Counted from the stretch's first letter, positions 20,641-31,908 are shown. The stretch is DNA of 64,000 nt from Cydia pomonella (GCF_033807575.1 NC_084717.1:3907692-3971691), one strand, 5' to 3'. Translations and numbers: made by a program. The notes: generated from the letters alone by a model not told the origin.

Positions 20641-21767
20641 TCTGAAACGAGTCTAGACTATCCAATTGAGCAGTTTTGAATACATTCAGCCTGTTATTTT
20701 ATTAGACGATTAATATATTTTGAACATCAGCTTAATTATTTGCAATAACAATCGTACCTCACCTTCCGCTATTGTTTTGAAAGATCAAATTTAATTTAAC
20801 ACGAATTGGGTGTTTTGTATAGTAGTGCAACTGCGGAAAACAGGGGAATAAAAAAAAAAATGTCGGTTATGATCCGTAGGGGATAGAAAGTACCTACTTA
20901 GTACCTATAGAATATAAGAATAAGGCAAAATAAATTAGTACTTATGGTTAAATATTTCGAAAAATTAAAATGCAACATGGAGGCCAGAAATGTGACGTAA
21001 AGCCTTGTATTAAGACGGAAGGATTGAAAAAAATATAATTGACCATGTTCACACAAATCAGAATGGTAAAATTACCGTTCGGATTCAGAATACACCAGCA
21101 TTACTGCTGCAGTTATTTTAAGGACAATCTATCTAGGCGCCTGGGCCTTCATTTCCAGCTTCAAAGAGCATTGTAATAGGTTAGCGTACATGTTGACTTG
21201 ATATTCATCGCGTGTAGTTTCTCTGGTAAGAATTGATAAAAAATGTTTGAAAATAATAAAGTTAGAATATTTATATTAGATAAAAGGAACCATGGGACAA
21301 GAAAAACACGTGTAGGGAAAGTAGGGAAAATAAACAGCTTTTGAGGAGCTGTTTATTTACCCAGATACTTAAAGATATTAAAAACTAAATTAAATGGTAC
21401 CTAATACTAAAAATAAAACTAATTCCTTAATAAAACTGATTTATGCAAAGAAGGAATTTCCTTATAATATACTGTTTATTTTGCCCAGACCAAAATAAAC
21501 GATGTTTCTGTTACCCCACCTGACCTCAAGCTAAATATGCCCCAAAAACATATTACCCTGTATAACCCTGTTTTCGTCATGTTTATCGGAAAGTGAACGA
21601 AATAAATCCCTTTTAGTTTTTCGTTTAACTGTAGTTCACAAGTGGCGAGGCTGAAATAGTAATAATTGATGCCGAAGCCTTTGTTTTTCGCATTTGTTTT
21701 TCCCGCTTTTGTATTTGGCGCAATACAATAGCGACAGGCAGTGATCAAACAATGTCCGGCGATGAAT
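20641..21767. other. no confident gene
   Basis: A small hairpin with 12-bp arms lies at 21328-21358 (AAATAAACAGCT...AGCTGTTTATTT). A 90-codon stop-free frame on the minus strand at 21476-21748 lacks an ATG at its beginning and resembles no family I know. Confidence 0.4.
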
Positions 21768-21841
21768 GCTTTATTTCGAGGAACGTTTAAGTTAAAAGAA
21801 TCACTGGATTCTTTTAACTTAAACGTTCCTCGAAATAAAGC
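21768..21841. repeat. perfect 35-bp-arm palindrome with ACTG loop (hairpin 1)
   Basis: The arms 21768-21802 and 21807-21841 are exact inverted copies (begin GCTTTATTTCGAGGAACG, end ...AAAGAATC). The loop ACTG is at 21803-21806. Directly followed by hairpin 2. Confidence 0.97.
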
Positions 21842-21914
21842 CTCGATATGTACGAGTAACGTACTAATACGTATAACTGTATACGTATTAGTACGTTACT
21901 CGTACGTATCGAGG
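21841..21914. repeat. near-perfect 35-bp-arm palindrome with ACTG loop (hairpin 2)
   Basis: Arms 21841-21875 and 21880-21914 differ at one base. The loop ACTG is at 21876-21879. It shares one base with hairpin 1. The sequence after it (ACGAGTAATGTAC) resembles part of its arm. Confidence 0.97.
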
Positions 21915-23141
21915 GTCAATACGAGTAATGTACACTTAATGATTCTAATGTACCATATACGAGTATGTTCTTGTGAATAAACTTTCATTAATTCATTCAT
22001 TCTTCCTTCACTCGTACCAATGACCTTTCATATAGTTGACGTGTTGTCTTAGCTTGGATACTATTTAAGCGTTTCTTTTTTTACCACTTTTTTATGTGAC
22101 CTTTTTTGCCACTTTTGTGTTATTTCTAGTCAGGATCGCGAGCCCTTTTCATCCTTATGGTAGAAAACAAGTGTCTCCTTTCCTTTTTTTGCCATACAAA
22201 GTATATGGGGAAATGGTAACACAGTAGGAAAAAAGCCTGGGACATTTTTTTATATTATTGGGATCAAAAGAGCTCGTGATTCTGAGTGGAAAAAACACAA
22301 AATGTTTGAATAAATACAAAGTCAATGAAAGTGGCATATTTTTAAGAAACGCTAATTTAACGGCATTCGTCCTTTATGTTTTCTATGTATTTAATGAAAG
22401 CTACTGCAATTGGCTTCAATATTATTAACAAATCAAAACTATGGTTTTGTGCTCCAGCCATGTGATGAATGGCGCCATTCATTTTCTAACTAACAAATAT
22501 CAATGAAAAATTAAACTTACGCAGCTTTTGATTCTTGTTTATGGTAAAATGTTGCCAGCGTTTAAAAACTGACGGTAATTTTTTGTTTTATAGGATTTGT
22601 CTAATTCTGTCTTTAAGCGTATCAAAATATACCGGTATATTTTAAACCTGTACCGAGCATTGATTGTAAATTTTAGCAAATCGGTTTACGGTCACTAAAA
22701 AATTCAATAAAATAATTGGCCCACCGCTTTATTTCACAACTTGAGCACCATCAATCGGTTTCATTTTCGTTATAACTTTTTAGTGTCCAGTCAGTACCTA
22801 TTGGCACCATATAATGGATGACTGTTTACAATCAGTCCTGTCCGCCCTCGGCCGTTTGGTCACATTATTTTTTGTTAAGTTGGGACCTAAAGTGGGTGAC
22901 AAGTTGTAACGTCATTTAAGAGATTTATGGGAATGTAGCTCGTAAATGTGACGTCGTAGTACTTAGTTTATGGATTGATGAAGATTTTAGACGAGTGTGT
23001 TGTAACTGACCGAGCGTTAGCGAAGGTTTCCATTTCAGCTTGAGCAAAAATGCTTTCGTATGTCAGAAGTTCGCGACTTGAGGAGCTTCGAGACCTGTAG
23101 AGGCCACAATTCTCAACCTATTCTCGTGAAATTTTGTAAGC
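21915..23141. other. no gene seen; retroposon-like tail near its start
   Basis: 21974-22003 reads GTGAATAAACTTTC then repeated ATTCATTC, like a retroposon 3' end. The remaining 1.1 kb has no coding frame. Confidence 0.4.
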
Positions 23142-23469
23142 AAAGTGCGTAGACAAGATGCCAATTGTTGACGCTCCGTAACGCACGCGTGTCTCTGTCG
23201 CACTAAGGCAGTGTCTTACCTGAGCGAATAACTCGCGAACGCGAAGCGACGCGGCGCGGCGCGGGTGAATTCAATCCTTTGATACCTATGGAAGTGTCCT
23301 ACGTGGGCGATCTCCGAATGCCGTTGAGCCGCCGCGCCGCGCTGCGTTGCATTCGTGAGTCATCGTCCACGTAAGCCGCGCTGTAATATGAAAGAATGAT
23401 AGAGAGAGATAACTACGTTAGTACGTTACGCTACGGAGCGTGAACGATTGGCACCTTGTCTACGCACCC
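23142..23469. mobile_element. MITE with a second MITE nested inside
   Basis: Outer inverted ends: GTGCGTAGACAAGATGCC at 23146 and GGCACCTTGTCTACGCACCC ending 23469, continuing into TTGACGCTCCGTAACG and its inverse. Inner inverted arms at about 23207-23262 and 23323-23383 are GC-rich (ACGCGGCGCGGCGCGG) and of a different family. No coding sequence. Confidence 0.75.
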
Positions 23470-23814
23470 AGGTTTGCTGATTAAACGCACAATTATATAA
23501 TGTCCAAGTAACGTAATGAATGAGCTACTTGCCACTTATATGACGAATGAAGTCATTGTTGAGGTTTCCCAATATGCAAATAAGCTTTACTGGTAGATAA
23601 AGTGCTAAGTTTTGCAGGAAGTTTTATCTGGCGTTTAATTTATTTGTTAATGCTAATTAATTATATCCAGTTCAGACTTCGTGAAACATGCTCTAAATAG
23701 ATTGTTTTTGTAAGTTTAGTTTTCGAGTTTTTTCGAATTTGCGGAGCCATACATTTATTGAATTTCAAGCTATGCTCGCGAGGTCTACAGCTTATAGAGA
23801 CCCTAGTTAATACT

Positions 23815-24133
23815 AGCAAACAAGCATACGGCCCGCCTGATGGTAAGCAGTCTCCGTACCTAACCTATGTACGCCTGCAACTCCAGAGTTACATGCGCCG
23901 ACCCTAACTCTCCGCACCCTCGTTGCGCTCTAGCAACTTTACTCACCAGCAGAAACACAACACTATGAGTAGGGTCTAGTGTTATTTGGCTGCGGTTTTC
24001 TGCGGCTTCCCCGGTTGGGCTCTGCTCTAGATCTGGAATAACATCCGCTGTGCTGTGCCCTACCACACAAAGCGAGATGACATTCACAGTGCCCATACCT
24101 CGCTTTTGGACGTAGTTTAAGGACATACCCGGG
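23815..24133 (-). repeat. LINE-tail family copy
   Basis: The minus-strand order is CCCGGGTATGTCCTTAAACT, CAGCGGATGTTATTCCAGAT, GTGTTGTGTTTCTGCTGGTG, CATCAGGCGGGCCGTATGC. It matches copies at 37160-37501, 54926-55135 and 50052-50170. Short frames inside keep similar wording between copies (TLDPTHSVVFLLVSKVARAQ), so it may derive from a coding element. Confidence 0.8.
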
Positions 24134-24260
24134 TTTTTTACACGCATCAAAGATAAGTACGCATTATGTTAACCTGTTTATGTGCAATAAAATGCACAAT
24201 CACAAATACAATCGCACGTAACTAAAATGTAAGTGTCGCACTGTCTGAGCTTTAAAAACC

Positions 24261-24471
24261 AAGGCTCGGAACCGGTTTTTCCTTCATACAAAAAATACCG
24301 GTATTATTACGTTCTTTTTCGTTTTTTGATTTATTATTTCATTTTTAATGGGACTATCTAATAATGCGAAGTTGTAACCTAAATACATGATCCAGTCCTA
24401 CGTAAAGAGTATAAAATAATTAAAAATATTCGGCTATTTCGGGATTTAAAAATAAACCGGTTCCGAGTCCT
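24261..24471. mobile_element. MITE, AGGCTCGGAACCGGTT family, copy 1
   Basis: Inverted ends AAGGCTCGGAACCGGTTTTT and AAACCGGTTCCGAGTCCT frame 211 bp of non-coding DNA. Related copy at 34837-35153. Confidence 0.75.
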
Positions 24472-24825
24472 GATAAAAACATATCAATAACACGTTTCTA
24501 AATTTGAATGTCGCTCCTGGAAATGACATTTTCAAGATACATTCTTGGAAAGTAATATAATATATTAAATTCGCTTACAATGTACATTCCTTGGAACGCT
24601 ATAAACGGATCGTATTCACATATAAATTTGACGACAAATCTGATTTACTGTATCTGATAGATGGAATGAAGCTACGTTTAGCGGTGGACATTTTACTGTG
24701 AGTTGGGTAAAATGTTTTTAAAGCCCAGTAGATTCGTGTTATTCTCTCACTCTCACTGAGCGTAGGTAAGGATGAGCGAGATGGATGTGCGTGTTTGGGT
24801 CCGCGGATTTTTGTGTTTTAATAAT

Positions 24826-25255
24826 AAAAAACCGGCCAAGTGCTATCAATTATTAAAAATATTTTTATTCTATGATGTATATAAAAATTACGGTTTTCGC
24901 AATTTTACCTTTATCTGTGCTATAAGACGTTGCTTCGTACCAAATTTCAAGATTCTGAGTTCACGGGAAGTACCCTGTAGATTTTGATTCCCTTGCGAGT
25001 GTCGAAAATTTGCGGAAATTTGCGGCATAAACGGCTAAAATACAGCCGTGATTGATTGCGTTAGCGTAGAAGTTTGATTTTTTTCACAGCTCTAAGGACA
25101 GTAGACCTGAGTATTTGATATAAATTCCAGCTTGATACCTCCACGAGTTCCTGTGAAAAAGGTTCTTGACAGACAGACAGACAGACGGACGGACAACTAA
25201 GTGATCCTATAAGGGTTCCGATTTTTCCTTTTGAGGTACGGAACCCTAAAAAGTA
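24826..25255. repeat. interspersed repeat ending GGTACGGAACCCTAAAAA, with (ACAG)n
   Basis: Starts AAAACCGGCCAAGTGC and ends TTTTGAGGTACGGAACCCTA. 25171-25195 is (ACAG)n/(ACGG)n. The wording is that of a repeat common in lepidopteran DNA; its class is uncertain. Non-coding. Confidence 0.6.
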
Positions 25256-25457
25256 ATCGCTGAGTTCTATCAAGCGTAATATTGCAATTATTTTTTTGTG
25301 TAGAATTTTTTTTCTACTTCTACTTTTCCTAACAAATTACATCCTATAAACGTTATAATGTATTAATCGATTGAGACAAGGATTATGACGTAATTATAAC
25401 TTAGGGAATCATATTAAAATTTAGTCCAAAGGGCGTCACTTCTTGCGACTGGCAGTC

Positions 25458-25582
25458 TTAACACATTGAGTGATGGGAACCCGCTCGGCAAGTTTTCTGT
25501 TCGCTTTCCTCTAAAAAACGGGAAAACGCTGGGATCGGCTACGAGCGTAGCACTACGAAAACGTTGGTAGCGAATGTGTTAA
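25458..25582. mobile_element. short MITE with TTAACACATT ends
   Basis: TTAACACATT at 25458 and AATGTGTTAA at 25573-25582 are inverted ends of a 125-bp segment. TTAA at both edges would suit a piggyBac-type target site. Low-complexity interior. Confidence 0.6.
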
Positions 25583-25627
25583 AAGAGTTTAATCAAAATA
25601 ACTCATAAATGTCTTCGTTCAACGGAC

Positions 25628-25830
25628 ATTTATCCACATGTGGAGCAAAGTAATCCGATGCAAATTTTGAGTTGTTTTCTTATGTTAGCTGGTAGAATTG
25701 ACTTTTAAATTATGATTTTGAATGATTTTTTTTTATTACGTTCATTTGGATTTGATTTGGTTTGATTTTTTTTTGTTATTTCATAGTTAGCATTTTCCAC
25801 GCGTCGGTGTGGTGAATTTTTTTATGTTCA
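25628..25830 (+). repeat. interspersed repeat, copy 1 (pair with 39822-39990)
   Basis: Shared: TTATCCACATGTGGAGCAAA, GCAAATTTTGAGTT, TATTACG-TCATTTG and GTTGGTGTGGTGAA-like end. Family unknown. Confidence 0.7.
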
Positions 25831-26109
25831 TTCGGAGGCAACGTTTATTTAACCCTCGTGCCTTAAAACCCTCTCAACGCTCAGGATTCCACTTCTCGCT
25901 AAGCTCGTGGGTCAATCTTGGAATCTTTCGAATTCGGAATACCCGAGTAACCCGAGCAACGGGTATCAATATCAGCACGAGCGGTTAATCAACAACTTTG
26001 CCCCCTTGTAAAACAAACAATTATTAAATGTGGGTAGTTTTTGCACATTGTAATATTGACAAATATCTAAGGACGGGCCTTACGGGCAATTATAATGGGG
26101 CTAGTACAG

Positions 26110-26705
26110 CGGTGTGGTACAATCCTACATCTATCTTGGAGCTTTAATATCAAACACAGGCGACTGTGAAGATGAGGTAAAACGACCAATGGGTATGATT
26201 AGAACCGCAATGGATAACTTGAAGAGAATTTGGAAGAACCGAAACGTCACAAACACCACGTAGGTCCGACTTGTACGGGCCCTCATTTTTCCCATATTCT
26301 TATATGCTGTGGAGAGCTGGACTATCCGAATGACAGAGGAGAAGAAGATAGACGCCCTAGAAAATAAATGTGGTGCTAGAGGACATTGCTGGGGATATCC
26401 TGGACCGACTTTCGGACTAATGTCTCCATACTTAAAGAACTCTGTATCAAGCAGCACTTTTCGACTGTCGTAAAGACCCACATACTCAGTTTTTTCGGTT
26501 ATGTCTCGAGGTGAAACAATTACTCCTTAGAGCGACTAGTGGTGCAGAGTAGAGCAAACGGAAAAAGACCGCGTAAAATGCCACCTATGCGATGGACTGA
26601 CCAAATCAAATCTGCCATGAAGGGACCCCTGAACGCATTTGCCAGAATGTCCCCCAACCGAGAAATGGCGAGGAATCGTACGGCAAGCAACATCTGCGCC
26701 TGATG
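26110..26705 (+). pseudogene. non-LTR reverse transcriptase C-terminal fragment, frameshifted
   Basis: Pieces in more than one frame read YLGALISNTGDCEDEVKRP, LVRALIFPIFLYAVESWTI, LGISWTDFRTNVSILKEL, LSFFGYVSR and RWTDQIKSAMKGPLNAFARM, the order found downstream of the RT active site in RTE/BovB-like elements. Stops and shifts show it is dead. No FADD motif is included. Confidence 0.82.
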
Positions 26706-26760
26706 TCAGCAGTTGACCACGACGCTCTGCAAAGAGTACAACGACAAAGAAGTACAGCGG

Positions 26761-26902
26761 TGTCATGCACACAAATTCGAGACAATCGTGCAGTCTTACG
26801 CCACAACGCGACTGGTTGATGAGTTCACATCACATCACGCGCGCGATTGGTCGCAACTAGTTGCGTAAGACTGAACGATTGGCTCGAATTCGTGAGTGAC
26901 AC
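26761..26902. mobile_element. small MITE inside the composite
   Basis: Arms of about 38 bp (GTCATGCACACAAATTCGAG ... CAGTCTTACGC and its inverse ending GAATTCGTGAGTGAC). Non-coding, 142 bp. Confidence 0.75.
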
Positions 26903-26969
26903 TACTTAAGTCACACCATTCTTAGTGCCCGTAAGGCCGTCCTTAGATATATGTCAATGTTTGATTCAT

Positions 26970-27094
26970 TTTATTCTCATTCGCCCGTGCGTTTCTCTCG
27001 CTTCAGGTGCGGACAAGTAAGAACGAAAGGTACGCGTGATTAATAACTAAATTACATCATTTTGATATCAAAGTGTACATTCGAATTGGCCTCC
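26970..27094 (+). repeat. partial AGGCCAATTC-family MITE
   Basis: CATTCGCCCGTGCGTTTCTC through GTACATTCGAATTGGCCTCC corresponds to the right two thirds of the 54694-54858 element. Confidence 0.6.
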
Positions 27095-27608
27095 TGATTC
27101 CAACAAGGCGCTATCTGTTCTTAGACCGTTAATGTCCCTACACAAACTATTTGTTTGTGCAAATCTTGCTCCAGTGGTCTCACAGCTTCTATTTAGCGAA
27201 TGCAGACTATTTAGCGCAGAAGTTATGGCCAATTAAATTATTTTTAGTTAATTTTATTTACGTTTGTAGTAATTGGACCATAATTTACTTTCTATACGTA
27301 TGTAGTGTCCGTTTATCTGTCTAGTTTTTTTTTCTTTCAATTGCTCAAAGGTTAACTGGAAGAGGACGCTTACATATACGCATAAGGTCGCCCATGTACA
27401 TTATATATATTTTGGTCATCATTGTGATGTCTTATGTAAAATACTTCTGAAGTATTTATATGTAGGTGCTTAGTCTATAATGTCCCGTCCCCCTGTCTGA
27501 AATTTAAAAAGCTGTGTCGTAGTAACATAAAGTAGGCAGGCAGTATTTTTGACACTGACTGCACCTTTGTATTGTAATGTCAGATAAAAAGGAGTATTAT
27601 TAAATACC
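27095..27608. other. no gene seen
   Basis: AT-rich. No coding frame or inverted repeat noticed. Confidence 0.4.
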
Positions 27609-27815
27609 TATAGGGAGCGTGCATGAACTGTAGGAGGCAGCACAGGAGCCGTCAGATTTTTGGCGCGAGGCGTAAATGTGATGTTTACTGTTCCGATGTA
27701 GCCCACGAGATGGCAGAACCTACTATGCACAAGAAAACACGTGACGTGTAAATATACATGTTTATGGTTCCGATTCAGGCCACAAGTTGACCCTTGAACG
27801 CGCACGGTCCCTATA
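27609..27815. mobile_element. MITE with TATAGGGASCGTGC ends
   Basis: TATAGGGAGCGTGCATGA at 27609 and the inverse GCGCACGGTCCCTATA ending 27815. About 207 bp, non-coding. Confidence 0.7.
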
Positions 27816-28074
27816 CCGGGTGGGCCATGTAACAGGACAATAAAATTAAAATGTCGGCTGTACTCCTCAAACTAACCAAAAATATATTTTTGATCTACTT
27901 TAAAATTTATTCTTAGACGCAATGTATTGCGAATTTTGTAATGTTTATTGCTTAAAGCGTGACAAGCAACTACAATTACAATGTGTTGGTGTACATTGAA
28001 GATACTAATTAATTTGTATGAATAATAGGAAGTCTGAAGACTTCAATTTTTTTACAAGTAGTTAAACAACCCCC

Positions 28075-28232
28075 TAGGTATCGCTGGAGCGACATGGTGG
28101 AGGCGGATCTGCGCGAGCTTCGAGTCGACAATTGGCGAGAGGTCGCACAGGACCGAGAAAAGTGGCGCTGTCTTGTGTCGGAGGCCAAGTCTCATTTTGG
28201 GTCGCTGAGCCAACGGAGTAGTAGTAGTTAAA
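28075..28232 (+). pseudogene. RTE-type LINE ORF2 C-terminus fragment with its stop
   Basis: The frame reads YRWSDMVEADLRELRVDNW, REVAQDREKWRCLVSEAKSH, FGSLSQRSSSS, stop. This is the conserved closing segment of an RTE-like protein. About 50 codons, otherwise 5'-truncated. Confidence 0.8.
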
Positions 28233-28422
28233 CAAAAGTTTTATCGTTTGAATATAACAGACAAAGTTATAATAATAATATGTACTTCATATATATTTTA
28301 ATCATATTCTCGTGTCACAGTGTCCTCTCCCACTAGGTAAAGTATTTTGCTATGTGGTCGGATATTAATGACTGAAGCAAAATATAGCGCCGAACAATAA
28401 AACAATGGTTAAAAAAAAAAAC

Positions 28423-28466
28423 TCGAACATAAATGTTAGATTAGAAAATCTAAAATTTATGTTCGA
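28423..28466. repeat. 20-bp-arm palindrome with AGAA loop
   Basis: Arms 28423-28442 and 28447-28466 (TCGAACATAAATGTTAGATT and its inverse) differ at one position. The loop is four bases. Confidence 0.9.
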
Positions 28467-28594
28467 AACATATATTAAATATTTTGAAACTCTCGTCTTG
28501 CGCCATCAGAAAGTTTTACTTAAGCATTATTTACTTCGTTTTTGACGATTTAATTCATATTTATCCATTTTAATTTTAGTACAAACTTTTTTTT

Positions 28595-28900
28595 TTATGG
28601 TAGAGGAGGCAAACGAGCAGACGGATCACCTGATGGTAAGCGATTACCGCCGCCCATGGACACCTGCAACACCAGAGAGGTTGTAAGTGCGTTGCCGGCC
28701 TTTGAGATGGGAGTACGCTCTTTTCTTGAAGGTTTGAAGGTCGTATCGATCCGGAAATACCGCAGGCGACAGTTCATTCCACACATTTAGCTGTGCGAGG
28801 CAGAAAGTTCCTGGAAAAACGCACAGTTGAGGACTGCCAACCATCTAAGTGATGAGGATGGAAATGTTGCCGTAGGGCGATGGCGAAAAGAAGCGGCAGG
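28595..28900 (-). pseudogene. LINE ORF2 C-terminus plus 3' tail
   Basis: On the minus strand LNVWNELSPAVFPDRYDLQT then FKKRAYSHLKGRQ, the W-N-x-L-P/S-x-x-V...F-K closing segment of CR1/L2-like proteins, then a 3' region (GGTGTCCATGGGCGGCGGTA, ACCATCAGGTGATCCGTC) and a T-rich end on the plus strand equal to a poly(A) tail. The 3' region is a diverged relative of the LINE-tail family at 23.8 and 37.2 kb. Confidence 0.75.
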
Positions 28901-29745
28901 GATTAATCCAAACAATTCCTCGGAGCACAAACTACTTTAAAGTAATACGACATTTTTTGTATTTTTGGTTCCCGAAAACCATAATAAATGGGTACGTGAC
29001 ACAATAAATAAAATTGTACATTGTAAGAAGATTGAGTTTCTCGAACTGAACCGTGCATTATTATCTGCATCAGCTAAATCAAGTTAAGGGTCTAGAAAAC
29101 AAGGCAAGAAAGAGCTTCGCAGCACCGTCATCTGTCACCCGACAGTTGCCCACTTCTGCTTACCAAACAAACACGCAGTCAAATAAACGACAATCAACCT
29201 TATCCTCATATATATAAATTCGTTATCACCCGTCTAAACAAAATGGTGCCGAAACCACGGCTTTTGCACTTAGCTTACAAGATTTTGGTCATTATGTGTA
29301 CGAGTATTAGGGTTGGTAATGTGTGGTATATAAGTTTGTTAAGTGTATGCTCACAGTCACGTCTCCTGGTGATAAGAACCGTAGACAAACGGGTGCTTTC
29401 GTGGCAAACTATTGCCTGCGAGGGCACGGTATGACAACTGCCTCGTAAGATATATTCAAAGGCTTTTGGGCCTATTATTAAGAAATATGAGTCAGCATTT
29501 AAGGGTATTAATTAGGTTAAAGGAAAGAAATGTGTTCTGCAAACAATAGGACTTTGCCCTCTTTTAAGTACTTTTGACTTGAGTGGAAAAACGATAGTGT
29601 TTTATTATTAAAATTACTATAAGATACTTATTTTTAAACGAAAATAATAATACTATCAATAAATTGCTTTGATAATTATAAGCTTATACCTGTTTTATAA
29701 CACACAGTTTAACCTTTGAACGCCACTAACACTTATCATTAACAG
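28901..29745. other. no confident gene
   Basis: A 63-codon frame at 29243-29434 starts with an ATG in good context (CAAAATGG) shortly after a TATATATAAA at 29209. I see no homology or splice support. Confidence 0.35.
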
Positions 29746-29970
29746 AGATAATAAAAAAATAAAAATATTATAGGGAAATTCTTTAAATAATAAAGGGGAC
29801 TAAGCCAACGATATATATAATATAAAAATACTTAAATACATAGAAATCATCCATGACTCAGGAATAAATATCTGTGCGCATCACACAAATAAATGCCCTT
29901 ACCGGGATTCGAATCCAGGACCATCGGCATCATAGGCAGGGTCACTACCCACCAGGCCAGAACGGTCGTC
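29746..29970 (-). mobile_element. tRNA-derived SINE, copy 2
   Basis: Minus-strand box A TGGCCTGGTGG at 29949-29959 and box B GGATTCGAATCC-type at 29905-29915, with the same body as copy 1 (CATGGATGATTTCTATGTAT). Confidence 0.85.
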
Positions 29971-30496
29971 AGAGATGCTACACATAATTATGCATAATTT
30001 AAACATTATTGTACAAGCTAGTATAGTACATTGTGCAACGAGGGGAGTAAGTGAAATATTGGATACGAGGGTGGGAATTAAAGACCCGAGTTTGCAATAT
30101 TCTTACCCCCGGAGTTACACACAATGTTTTTTATCACACTTGCGAAGAAAAAACTAACTTAAATCCAGTGACATAAGATACATTCGTCCGCCATTTTGTA
30201 ATTTCTTGACAGGTTAGGCATCGAAGGGATTTATGTAAAAATATTTTAAACGGCTGTTAAATTAATAAAATTTTCATTAAATATAAATAAAAAAATTAAA
30301 TTATAAACGTCAGCATTTTAAAAGTTAAACTCATTTATGCTACTTGTTTTGTATGAATAACTGACATAAAAAAAACCATCCCCCCGGAACAAAATAGGCC
30401 TTCGTACTTCAGTACACCTGCATGAAATAAGATATGTTTCGAGCAAGTGTGATGAAAAGTAAAATACTTATGTATAAGCTTTTTTGTACTATTATC
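29971..30496. other. no gene; imperfect inverted repeat
   Basis: 30015-30060 (TTGTGCAACGAGGGGAGTAA) and 30080-30125 (TTACCCCCGGAGTTACACAC) are imperfect inverse copies, perhaps a MITE remnant. Confidence 0.4.
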
Positions 30497-30830
30497 ATTA
30501 TCACGCGTTTCGTGCAATATTACGGCGGTGTAGTGCGTCTGGTATGTTCGCCGAGAACAGAGTAGATGACTTTTACGCTATAATGCGTAAAAGGCACTGG
30601 TCGTTTGTCGGGAGAGTGAGCGAATCGGCGAACAGCATTGTTAAAGTAGTGTACGTATACAACCTGCTACTGTATGAGCAAGGTTTCCCCGCTGCACCAA
30701 TATAATTAGCTTTAATTTTAGTCTAGAGAAATTTAATTGTATATTTAATTTAATTGTATATTTGCGTTATTGTAATTTAATGGGTTGATACCTGAATAAA
30801 GAACATTTTTATTTTTATTTATCACAAATC
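30497..30830 (+). pseudogene. LINE ORF2 C-terminus plus 3' UTR
   Basis: The frame reads RAILRRCSASGMFAENRVDD, FYAIMRKRHWSFVGRVSESA, ...LLLYEQGFPAAPI, stop, then a 120-base UTR with TGAATAAAG and an ATTTTT tail. The same closing segment occurs on the minus strand at 32975-33202, confirming a retroelement. 5'-truncated. Confidence 0.7.
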
Positions 30831-31647
30831 ACAATAACGTTTGTAAAGTCGTGTTCAAACATTATTACAATCCAACGTACCGAAAATATATTGAAACGCC
30901 AATAACAATGAGGTCGTTTAAATATATTTTTGGAACCTTGCCTTGTAAAGATATATGTGAACCTGACCGTAGTTACCTGCCATGATTTGAAAAGGGCGTT
31001 CAATTTTTTTAAAATTACCTGTTTTTTTTTTAAATAGAAACGACTTGTAATTTAAATCTAAAAGATAGAATAACTTGTTCGTTTCACACAGCAAAAATAC
31101 TTCGACCAAATGTTTTCCACCGAACATCGAACCCGAGGCCCTCCATTAGAGCTATCTAGTGAGGTGGTCAGACGGACGTAAAGAGTAACGAATCAGAATG
31201 GCCCCCAATTTGTGCCAGAAATTAGGGATGGAATGTTTCTTTAGATGTGGATGTACTACTTTTAGATATTTATTTTATAAGATAATTTAAAGGTGAAAAA
31301 TCCTTTACTCAATTGTGTTGCTTTTCTTTTGTTACTTTGCATTATATAAATTTGACATAGTAGAAAAAAAAAATTTTTTTTTCATGTGATCTCTAAAATT
31401 TAATTAAAACACTCCTTTGCCTTGATTGTCCAGTATGACTTGGTCATTGATTTTGTTGGATGTAATGTGAATTAAATGTATCAAAATGATAACAAATTTT
31501 ATAAATTTGTTAGTGTTGATGTTGCAAAATATCCACACAGAAGGGACAAATGCGGGCACATAATTTGTTCGGATAAAAATATTTTTTGATGCTTTACAAT
31601 TCCTATTTGATATCGTATATTCTATGATATCTTCATATAAATATATA
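30831..31647. other. no gene seen
   Basis: AT-rich with homopolymer runs near 31366-31382. No support for the short frames. Confidence 0.4.
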
Positions 31648-31908
31648 AAAAATAAATCAAATATTATAGGGACATTATTACATAAATTGACTAAATACCA
31701 CGGTAAGCTCAAGCAGGCTTCTGTTGTGGGTATACTCCGACTAAGTTATATATAATATGCAAACACTAAAATACATAGAAAACATCCATGACTCAGGAAC
31801 AAATATCTGTGCTTATCACACAAATATATGCCCTTATCGGGATTCGAACCCAGGACCATCGGCTTCATAGGCAGGGTCACTGCCCACTAGGCCAGACCGG
31901 TCGACTAC
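31648..31908 (-). mobile_element. tRNA-derived SINE, copy 3
   Basis: Minus-strand box A TGGCCTAGTGG at 31884-31894 and a consensus box B GGTTCGAATCC at 31840-31850. The body is as in copies 1 and 2, ending in an AT-rich tail. Confidence 0.88.

Larger units (their letters stand above)
26056..26958. mobile_element. composite: 33-bp terminal inverted repeats around LINE and MITE sequence
   Basis: 26056-26088 and 26926-26958 are inverted copies with about two differences (ATTGACAAATATCTAAGG, GGCCTTACGGGCA). Between them lie a decayed RT fragment and a smaller MITE. Either a MITE was split by later insertions, or a TIR element captured them. Confidence 0.7.

Noticed and set aside
21476..21748. 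90-codon frame on the minus strand
   Set aside because: It begins with TTG, has no early ATG, and matches no family I recognise.
29243..29434. 63-codon frame with good ATG context and an upstream TATA-like run, as a host first exon
   Set aside because: The TATA-like run is only about 30 bases before the ATG, the peptide has no recognisable features, and no partner exon is visible. Transcript data would be needed.
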